A stretch of DNA of 64,000 nucleotides from Acanthaster planci (taxonomy: Eukaryota; Echinodermata; Asteroidea; Valvatida; Acanthasteridae). Below are positions 1-10,800 of the stretch, piece by piece (within the stretch, counting starts at the first letter, position 1; each line of letters opens with the position of its first letter). Location of the stretch: assembly GCF_001949145.1 (NCBI RefSeq), contig NW_019091523.1, forward strand, positions 363,437 through 427,436, given 5' to 3'. Made by a program: the position numbers and the translations under genes. The notes under the pieces are model-generated. The model did not search any database and was not told where the DNA came from. It saw nothing but the letters and a program-made list of their open reading frames with translations.

Positions 1-1483
1 TGATATCAAATCTAGTCCTGTACGGTTTTCAACCACCATGCCTGTTAAAACTTGAAAACGGAGAAATTCTGGGAAGCCTGTGCCACTGTTTCCCTGCATA
101 ACGTGTAGAGAGGACATTACATCTTGGCAGCATGCAGTGCCAAAGTGTCATTTACAAAATGCTAAAATGTAAAAGTGGACAAAATAAAACAAGTTTCAAC
201 AAATTAATCACACTCCTGGGGTTGGGTCCAAGTTGACTCAGGGTGGGTCCGAGTTAGTGTTGGGCCGAGTTGGTTGTGGGTCGGAGTTGGTCGTGGGTCC
301 TTGTTGGCATTGGTCCGAGTTGGCATGGGTCCGAGTTGGTTTGGGTCCGAGTTGACTCGAAACCGTGTAAATCATTCGTGCCTAGCATGCCCAGTTTAAA
401 ATGGGATTTTCGGATCCCTCACAAGTTACTACGTGTATAACTAGGATAAGCAGAAAATACCCAAAGAACAAGATAAGCAGGAAAGAGTAAAGACGTCCTC
501 TGCTCTGGTCATGCTGGTCATGGAGGTAGAAATTTGCTTGAAATGCATATCCCATGGGGTCGACGTCTGCCCTGCTCCCACAAACCTCACAGAAAATGAG
601 CATTTTTTGCCATAGGCTCTGCATGAGGTTTAACACGGCACAAACAGGGATATTCATTCTAGTTGTGTACCCATAGAAATGCTGCTCCATTTCCCCCAGA
701 CAAGAGTTCTGTGTAAAATAACTTGCATACCTTCGTTCTGAGTACCAAGAAAGAAACCGGGCCCAAACCATGCCGTATTAAATAAACGCATTCTTGAAAA
801 CAAGGAATGTACCTAAATCAATCTTATCTGCTTTGTTTTTGCTACTTACCTCATCAGTTTAATGTGCTAAGTCCTCCACATGGCCACCATTCCTGTCAAT
901 GCACATCTGACATCTTCGTTACATGTCCCATACTGCTCGTCTGATCATTTTAAGATCTTGACTCCTGAACATCAATTGAGGGTGTAGTGAAAATTTGGTT
1001 CTGCAGGTAACGCCATAAAAAGAAAACGCCTAGACCCCACATGTTGACCTTTGTTAGCAGTAGGCAACTTCTCACAGTTCTTAAAGAAAAGGCATTTGGT
1101 ATTCTGCACACTTACATGGTCTGTCTAGCCTTGTTAATCACATATGCAAACTTGTCACAGTGCCGATTTCAGTACCCTTAACACTGGTCTAGTTTGTTCA
1201 CTCATCTGTGTCAATAACATCACAAGCTGTATACCATTGCAAAGAGGACATTCTGCCCTTTGTTGAGATATGTTTCGCTTTCCCATATATAGAGTAGTTT
1301 TGCTATTACAGTAATTTTTATCTCGGTATACTTTTTATGTGGTCACCCTGTGTATGGATTGTACTTAAACTCTTCAACTTTGATTTTTCTATTTCAGTGA
1401 TTGGATCATGTGTATACCTCAGTGTACCATCAGACACTTTATAGTGTAAATTCTGGGTTGCTGCCTGACTTTCCTTTGCAGTC
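1..1483. other. Upstream and 5' intronic sequence of PCIF1
   Basis: No coding exon is recognised. Because the start codon sits 2 nt after an acceptor, this stretch must contain or border PCIF1 intron and an untranslated first exon, whose position I cannot fix. It holds a short minisatellite near 219-358 and a 129-codon minus-strand open frame (382-771) of no recognised family. Confidence 0.4.
219..358. repeat. Degenerate minisatellite, unit GGGTCCGAGTTGGT-like
   Basis: About eight irregular copies of a 14-19 bp unit built around GGGTCCGAGTTGG, with spacers such as TCGT, TTT and CAT. The GAGTTGG core is shared with the arrays at 18563-18657 and 19884-20020. Confidence 0.7.
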
Positions 1484-1840
1484 ATGGAAAGTACCCAGCT
1501 CCAGATGTCCAACAAAAAGGGCACGGCCCCGCTGCACAACTCGGCCGCTTCGCCCCAGGCAGGCCAGGCAGTCCCCAACCCCAGCCTGCAGCAGCTCAAG
1601 ACCCCTATCTCCCAGAGCCCTGCCCCAACTAACCACGCCCACCGCCACGGCCCCATGTCCACGCCGTCGCCCCAGATGCCACAGAGCCCCGATCCCGTTC
1701 ATGACCTCCCCCATGAGCTCCTGCAGGCAGGCTGGCGACAGTTCTGGAGCAAGCGAGAGCAGCGCAACTATTACTTCAACAAGTTCACGCAGCAGTCCTT
1801 GTGGGAGATGCCTACACTAGGAGACAGGGGAACATCAAGG
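1484..1840 (+). CDS. PCIF1: PCIF1 coding exon 1: start and WW domain (residues 1-119)
   Basis: The acceptor CAG ends at 1481 and ATGG opens at 1484. The exon encodes a Pro/Gln/Ser-rich leader of about 75 residues, then [10 protein letters not shown] and the WW fold ending SLWEMP. The donor is GTGAGA at 1841, phase 0. The next residues of the family, DPLG, are supplied by the following exon. Confidence 0.93.
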
Positions 1841-4800
1841 GTGAGAAAGAAGAAAGCTATGTACTTGGATTTATAAATTCTCTCACAGATTTTATGAACA
1901 ACAATTCCCTCAGCTGTCAAAGTGTGATAAACTCCAACTTGGAAAGAATTCTTGTTACAAAGATCTCAACATTGTCGTTAACTCTAACCCCCTAGGCTCC
2001 TGCACTAGAAAGCATACTGAACCTCACAAAATCCAACAGGTTCATGTACTTGTCTATGTACTTGTACATGCTGGTCTCTGCACCAAACCTGCCAAAACCA
2101 CACAAAGCCTGCTGTTGGAGTATGGAAGGGTTGAGGTAGTTAGGGTTAAAGAAAAACTGTCAAAATCCAAAAACAAGCACCTCTATCTGATTGTGTCAAG
2201 CAGAAGATTTTATTTGGATGCCGTGGAGTTTGTATGATTCAGCAACACATCTGATAGAGTGACATGTGAAACTTCTTCATATTTTCAAACATTATTGCCT
2301 GTAGCACGACCCTCTTGGCATCCAGACAGACCACAGCGGGGCACACCCACACCCAGGCTTGCCTTCCCCGCTGGTCATGATGCAACGGAAACACTCGATA
2401 GAGGAGTCCCCAGTCAGCCCGACCATCAAAATGAATGACCTCAAAGGGTAAGTGACCAATCAGAGTTCACAGCTAAAAGTCTTCATCCTAAACCCTCTTG
2501 TCAATTCTGCAAGATAACTTTTTGACTCTCCTGAAATCCACATGTTTTTAGTTGGGCTGTGTATTCCTATAACTCTAAAAATGCTACAAAATCTGCCATG
2601 GAAGTTTGCTGGGTTGTGACAATTTTCCTCGGCATCTTTGTCAAGAACCTTCTTGCATTTGCCAAATTCACTCACTGTGCAGCAATCAATGCACTTTTTC
2701 TTTAGCGAAACTCAAAGGACATCAAGCCTTATGTTGATGTAAATGTGATTGGATTCTGCTCTTCAGTAATACATTTATCTTCCAATTCACACAAGTGGAA
2801 TTTAAAGGATCTAGGAATGTCGGAATATAAAGAAGTTACCGATTAAGTAGACTGCAGTATCATTTGTCACCGAGTGTTTGACAGACCAAGCCAAATAAGT
2901 AAATTTTTTTAGGGAAAATGACAAAACCTCTGGGTTTTTAATTGAAAAAAAGTATTTTGACATTCTGTGTTTTGTCTCCACAGTCCATTCTGGGACTTTA
3001 CGGTAAACACCAATGCCATCATCTTTGAGAGGTACCCCAGCAGGCTTCCCCCACCCCACAACGACATCGAGCAGCTAAGGAGCAACCTGGTGAAGGAACT
3101 ACGCTCCCGATACAACGAGCTCTGTCAGCAGCGGGAAGGTAAGGGCAAAGTCTCACAACTCATGGATGATAGGTACGGTATTCACTTGGATACTAACCTC
3201 AGCTGTTGTGTGCCAGGTACTCTTGAAAGGAGAGTGTAAGAATGCTGAGTAAATGGACTCAGCAATGACTCGGGAACATCTCTGCTTCTCTCCCATGAGG
3301 GCAGTATGCCAAGGCAGGAATCTTATGAAGAGCAAATGAGTAACCCAACTCCGTGTTAGAACTAAGCACTCGCAAGAAAGCTCAATTCCATATTTCCTAA
3401 ACAAAGTTCAAGATGTTTAAATGCTGGATTGATGTGATACCATCGTCTCTAATCTGATACGTTGCCCTTCCTGTGCCCCTCTGTTGCACAACCCTTTGCT
3501 GGTCATGGTGGTGTTTGTGGTCATGGTGGTGTTTGTGGTCATGGTGGTGTTTGTATGGGAATTTTTGTACTTGGTGCACTTTTTAAAGTACTTCATAGTA
3601 TTTCAATTTCATGTCAGTTTGAATTTTTCGAAATACTTTTTTCTTGGGATTTGACCCATAGGCCATGATGTGAGATTTAGACGTGAAATGATGGTGCTGG
3701 GCACTGTTCGTGGGAAATGTTCATGTTACTCTTCTGATTTGAACAGCGTGCTGTTTCTCAGTTTGTCATCAAAGACACTCTGGTGTTTCTCTTTCTTGCT
3801 ACCAGGAATCCGTGCCCCGAAGGAGTCTTTCAACCGTTGGCTGCTGGAGAGAAAGGTCATCGACAAGGGATGCGATCCCATGTTGCCTAGCAACTGTTCT
3901 CCAGAGGTGTCTCCCTCCATGAAGCGGGAGATAATGAGTGACATCCCCATCAGGTATTTGGTCTCTGGCTTTTGAGCTGTGTCCGTTCTGAAAGATCTTG
4001 TGCATCAACATTTCCTTTACATTCGAGCCCGTGGGAAATCTAGTTTGGTATTCACGCAGAAACATTGGTTGATTCCTTTTTGGAAAGGTTGCACAGACCC
4101 AAGATGTTTATGGAGGCCAAGAAATTGCTGTACAACTACGCAGAGGCTGCCAAGAAGTTGATAGAATCTAGGTAAGTAAGTCAAATTTAAGCTCAGAGCA
4201 CAACATCAGGGCTACATATTTAATGCAGCAGCAGTTTCAATGACCGGTGATGGACATAGTACAGGAAATTTTGAGATGCACGGTGGCAGCAAACATGCGG
4301 TTCTCAAGTGACCAGTCCGTTATTGCTTGCGATACGCTTGAGCCAATGGGGGCGTGCACAAGATGATATGTGAGCCTGGGTACATGTGTGCCTGGCGACG
4401 TGATGGGTCTGGAAGTCGCCCACTTGAATGAACTCTTCCTCTGCAGAACAATGTGAGTTCCCTTCGGAATTTTGCCGTGTTCACAATAGGAAGAGGCCAA
4501 CCCTGAGTAAAGCTTGCAAGGGCATTGACGTTGTTAAAGGATCAGATGTTATGCCCAGTAGGAACAATGTTCCCTTTGGAATATTCAATAGACCTTACAC
4601 GTAAAGTAACATCCAGCTTTCTTCCCATGGGGTTCAATGAATCGCAGCCCACCTCTCAGCCATAGGAAAGCCCAACCTTGGGCTTTGTCATAAGTTTTGA
4701 ATTTTGAAAGTTAGAGACAGCCCCTCCGAGAGTTTATTTCTCTTCACTGATGCTGGCCAATGTGGATGGCCTACTGTCATCGCCATTTTACTGAAATGCT

Positions 4801-7800
4801 GCAACATGTTGGCGACACTTGGCCCAACACTTATCCGCTCCAGCCGATCTTGTCCAAGCATGGTATCCTAACATTCCACATGTCGATTACGTCTCACAGG
4901 AGAGCCACCCCAGAGAGTCGTAAGATCATCAAGTGGAACGTGGACGAGATGTTCCGATGGCTGAGAACGGGGCCCAACTGTACCATTGACGAATTCATGG
5001 TAAGGATAGCCATGCCTTGCGGGAAAGTTCAAGATTGTAGACAAGTTCAAACCTAAAGCCAGTTCACATTCCCCAAAATCTGAACATTGAGATAAGGCAG
5101 CAATCGAGTCATTGGCCCTTTGCGCTGCTGAGTTGAAAACGAGGCTACACTGGCAAGCTGCGGTATTCGAAAGGATTCTCAAGTGATAAGTTGGCAACCT
5201 ACACGGTAACCATTCCAAAGACTGCTGGTTTTGCAAGTATAACCTCGTTTCTGGTCGGGTGAGAAGGTTCCTTGCCAATAAGCCAGTATCTAATAGTTCG
5301 TGTGAGCCTGTGTGGCACTAATGAACATACAGTCAAGATGGTGGCAGTGTTGCAAACCTAAAAATCAGCACTGGAGGAACCCTCAGAAAGGATTGTGCAT
5401 TTGCTAGATTTCTGAGAGGGTGTTTCTGAATTTGAGACTTTTCTTCCGATGTTGTTATCGAAACTCCTTAAGACTGTCAAAGGACCAACACAGGACCTCC
5501 TGTCACAAGCCATTTAATGGAACTGCGATAACAGCACTCCCTTCTCATTTTTTACCGCGTCACTTTTTACCCGGTTGCATGCCCGGTCTGGTGATGGTCC
5601 CGACCGCAACCCCCTGTTATTCTGCTGGGATTTGTCACCTGGCAATGACACTGTGATTCCCGCCGACAGAAACGCCTGGCCCACCTCAAGGAGCAGTGCG
5701 GGCCCCATCTCAGCGCCGCCGTCTCCTCCTCCGTGGAAGGCATCTGTACCAAGATGTACCACATGTCCTGCGAGATTGTCAAGAAGCTACGAGACAAGCA
5801 TTGGGAACTGCTGAAGGAACATCAGATTGAAGGTGAGGAGAAGATTCTGTTATTGCTACCCGGGTAATTCCAGAAATTAGGGGTCCATGTTTTTTCGTGT
5901 CCCTGTCACATCTGACATTTGATTTTGTAAGTTCCGAACACATTTTGTAATTTCCAAGAGTGATGTATTAACCTTAACCTTCCCCAACCACACAGAATTA
6001 AACAGTGGTAAAGTGTTGAATTCTGTGGGGATAGGTCTGGTAGGCCCATAACAGCTGACTTTTGCATTGGGTTTGGCATACCTCAGAAAAACAAAGTCCA
6101 ACAGCCGCTGTGCACAAAGTCTCATATGGGTGTTTAACTTTGTGTGAATGGGAAAGGTTAGGGCCAGCAACCTTTTGGGGGGTTAGGGATAATGTAAATT
6201 ACCAACCAAACAAATTGTAACAGTTTTGAAATAAATTTCAGTGATATTTCCGTGTCAAATAACAAAGGTTAGATGTAACAAGGACACAAAAATGTCACAC
6301 TTTTGGACCCTTAGTTTCTGGAATTACCCACCTGCCAGAGGTGGAAATATCACGGACTATTTGCTCTTTGGGTGAAAAGATAATCTGCCTGAATGCCTTT
6401 CTGGGAGGCACAAGTTGGTCTTAACTACTGGTTAGTCTTATTCCGATGTTGGATTTTAGATTATACATATCAGTTGTGGTAATGATAATTCCCCTAATTC
6501 CCTGCGATTTCCCCCAGAGCCCAAGCCCTTCACAAGGCCACCCCAGGACAAGAAGATGCCCTGCTATGCCGTCTTTGCCATCGTGCCCAGCCCCAGGCTG
6601 CCCTCGGTGGACATTCACGAAGAGGGGCCCACCACGTGCCTTCGCTACAATGGCGAAATGATGAAGATCAACACAGCCTATCTCAGAAAACTGGTAAAAA
6701 AAAAAAAACTTGAAAATTTCCGAATAACTGATGCATTTTATCCCCTAATTTACACTTGTTTAAATTTGAGACTAACTTCAACTACTCACGTTGAGTGTTA
6801 TGAGACTGAGTAATACAGATTTGGAATGATCCATGGATAGGCAAAGAGACCACATGGTGCTCACAGTGTTATCTTTTTTCTTGTTGCCTGCTCCAGGAAT
6901 TGTTGTACAGATTGCATGCCACCGATGACAGACTCCGATATAACTTCTTGCCAAGGGTGTGGTGCTTGCTTCGTAGATATCAGGTAGGGCCATCTTCAGA
7001 ATTCATTAAGACAAGGAGTCCGGCCCATGTTGTTTATATTAAACGCCGATGTTGACTTTAGTTAAACAGGCATGCAACTTTTCCTCAGATGAGCCGGTTT
7101 CCTCGTTTTTCACCGCACACTTATGCAAAGAACTTTGGAGTGGCTTACACGATCGTGAAGTTATTATCACACGATTGTGAAGTTATTATCACAGGTAACC
7201 TTTTGACCGTTTTTCTCCAGACTTTGTTTGGAGTGGGGCCGTACGAAGGTAATGGCTTCCATGGGGCGCTGCCCCTAAACGTCTTTGAGGCGCTGAACAA
7301 GAACTTTGGCGTGACCTTTGAATGTTTTGCCTCGCCTCTCAACTGCTACTTCAAACAGTTTTGCTCGGTGTTTGCCGACACCGACTGCTACTTTGGCTCC
7401 AGAGGGTAGGTGACCTGACCCGTTTGGATTTACAATCAGTTCTTCTCAATCTACGCATCTTTCCAAAAGCCAGAAGGGACCCGGCTGTTTTTTGTCTTGA
7501 GCCCCTGCAAACTTTCACCAAGTGTTACAAAAAATCCGGCAAAATATTCATTTCTAACTTGTACTTTTAATTGCAATGTCTAAAATTTAGATTTGATCTT
7601 TTTTTTACTGGCTAGTTTAATTTTTGCATCTATGATTCTTGAAAGTTTCTTATTGGTTTAGGTCGTTTTTAAATTATTAACTCTTAATTTAAATGTCACT
7701 CTGTTACGATTTAAATGATACTATTTTATGTAAAGCACTTCGAGTGTTAATTTAGGTGAATGGGTGCTATACAAACATTTTTAAGTATTTATTATTGAAG

Positions 7801-10800
7801 CTATAAAAACATCAAATACTTAACACTGCTGCTAAGTGAAAATACAACCCTCTTTAACCCCGTCACGGCCGGATTATTTTGACCGCGACTGCTGGGCTGT
7901 GGCATGCCCTGAATGGAGGGCTTTGTCCAGCAGCAGGCCCCATTGAACCAGCAGCTGCATGGTGAATAGACTGTATGTGTGGTATGCACTAATCCTCGCA
8001 CAGCGGCGCGGTAGTAGCAGTCCTCCGTAGCGAAGGGGTTAAAAGTATTGGGGTAGATGAAGCTTATCTTGGACAACGCCAGGGTGATACTCCAACATTG
8101 GCCACACATAGGAACAGTTGGCTGTCTGTATCACATTTAGTATGCAATTAAGCCCTAAGTGCTCGTTTTTTTTCACCTCTCTGCTTTTCTCTATCGTAGT
8201 CCGTTGCTGGATTTCCACCCAGTCAGTGGATCCTTTGAGGCCAATCCACCCTTTGGTGAGGAGCTCATGGAAGCCATGGTCGCTCATTTTGAGGTACATT
8301 TTTTGGGCCAAGGCCATTGCCAGAGTCCTCCAAGTTATGAGAATGTAAACTATGCTGTAACTGTTTGTCCTGCAGATGGCTGCTTGGAGTAATGCCCTAA
8401 TTGATAAAAAACAGGGTTGTGTATTTATTTTATTTATTTATTTTTATATCTGATCATCAAAAACGGGGCTGTATAGTTATTTACTTTATTTATATCCGAT
8501 CATCCAAAAACGGGGCTGTGTATTTATTTTATTTATTTATTTTTATATCTGATCATCAAAAACGGGGGCTGTATAGTTATTTATTTTATTTATTTATATC
8601 CGATCATCCAAAAACGGGGCTGTGTATTTATTTTATTTATTTATTTTTATATCTGATCATCAAAAACGGGGGCTGTATAGTTATTTATATTATTTATTTA
8701 TATCCGATCATCCAAAAGCGGGGCTATGTATTTATTTTATTTATTTATATCTGATCATCCAACAGCGCATTTGGCGCCAATTACAGGATGATAAGGAGTG
8801 AAGAAGATAAATGAAGAAATGTTTAGTTTTTAGAGGTGGGAGGAAAACCCCTGAGAAATGTTTCGGGGAAAACCCATGGACTCAGGTAGGGACTGAAAAC
8901 CCAACCCACAGGTGGACCGAGCCTCATTCGAACCCAGGCCCCCAGAGATGGAAGGCAAGAAAAGAACCACTTCACCAACCTGACTCCCCATAGTTACGTT
9001 ACCTCCATAGACATTCTATTCTTTGATGATGCTGCTAGTTATGTGCTAACTTCTGAAATGCTTAAATGCTTTTTTTTTGGCATTTTTAAAGTATTTTGTA
9101 TAAGAAACTATACCTTGGAATCTTAACATTTTTAGGTTACAAACATTTAAGAACAAGTCCAGACTTTTTTTCCCTTTTCATTTGTCAAAGCTAGATACCC
9201 TTGGGTATTAACCCAAGAAAAAACTCAAGGTCAGAGTTATCAAAATCAAGTCATTCTCAGAGCACAGATATTTTGCCTGTGTCCAGAATCGCCAGATCAG
9301 TGTCACGCAGACATTTTTTGCAATTGACTTCGCAGGCTGTGTCCCGTACAATTTCATATCTTACAGAAGTCTGCTATAGCTAACGACGTCAGAAAACAGT
9401 TATTTACATGTGTGTCTTGTGCTTAAATCTTTGCACAGCGGCTGCTTGCCAATACAACGGATCCGCTGTCTTTCATTGTTTTCGTTCCGGAATGGAGAAA
9501 CCCGCCCACTGCCGCCCTGGTCAACATGGAGCAGAGCAGGTCAGAGAAACTGGATCCATTTTTAACTGCACTGCACAACACCAAATGTGTTATGTAATAC
9601 TCAGAGTGAGCAGAAGTCTAGAGAAATATTTTGCAGTCAAAATGACCCTGGTGGTGCACTCATACCCACAGTGTTGTAACAGCAGGAAGAGTTTTGTGAA
9701 CCTGTCAAAGACAGCAATCGGGTTTGGAGGTGTACCAAGAAATGTACAAGTTTGGTTGTTTGGTTCATCGTGAGCCCGGTCAGGTGCACTACTGAGAATT
9801 TTGTGATTTCAACCGTCGGTCACTGCTTCACTGTGCTGTGTTTGATTGCGATCAAATAACCCCATAACCAGGCTGAGATTTGGATTCTTCTCCTGCTGTT
9901 TATAAAAAAAATTTGCCTGAAGAGAACTTTAGTAGTTACTACATTCAATGAAATTTCCAATGGAATTTCTGGAATGCGCCCTGGCGACATGTGCATTGGT
10001 GCTTTTCAAATACCAGCTGATTAGTCTGCAGCTTGGGCTCAGTTTCACGGTGTTGCTTACTATTCAGGACATTTTTTTTGGCTAATCTTGGAACAAAACT
10101 TTGCCAAACAGTAAGCGTTTTCACAATGAACATTTTATAGTCGCTGTTGCTGTTGTTAGTAGGCAAATTGTGTGGGCTTGCATGGAGACATCCATCTCTT
10201 GTGTCACGAAGTCCGGCAAATTTTTCCTCTAAAGCTAAGCATGCCTTTTTTTAATGCTTACTGTCGTAGTCCATGATATATGCAGAGCCTCTTTAAGCAT
10301 AAAATTATGTGCTTAGCAGCGCAGTGACATTGGGCCCTGGTTGCGGGATGGTGGGTCACAATTGAGTCCAGCTCTCTTAGACTCGGAGAATCTCATCTTA
10401 CCATGATTTGGTTCACCCCCCTTGGGCTTAGGTTCAAGAGGAGACAGGAGATTGTGTTAGCCTACGAGCACGAGTACCGCAGCGGAAGGCAGCATTCCTG
10501 TTCAGTGTGAGTCCAAACGAGGCAACTTATTCACCTTGCTGTACAATTTCACTTGGAGCTCTTTCCTGCCGTGGTTGACCCACACCAGTGTACATTTTCA
10601 GAGCCAAGAAAAATTACTTGGACTACACAACCAGTGTCGGTCAAGTATGGTCTCAATCTTTCACTTATAAATCATTGCGTCAGTGCAAAAACATTGTATC
10701 TTGGTTTTGAGAAAAATGCATAAGTAGGTTTGCAGCCTCACGGTAAACGTTTGTGTTAAATTAAATCACAGGAAAATGGAACTTGAGGCAGATAATGTAT

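Noticed and set aside
382-771. 129-codon minus-strand frame with a hydrophobic C-terminal stretch (LYSFLLILFFGYFLLILVIH)
   Set aside because: No family resemblance, no splice or promoter context seen, and the hydrophobic run comes from AT-rich sequence. Likely a chance frame in intron or upstream DNA.
8815-8990. A tRNA gene on the minus strand
   Set aside because: A- and B-box-like motifs are present but no acceptor or anticodon stem pairs convincingly, and a long SINE-type body follows.
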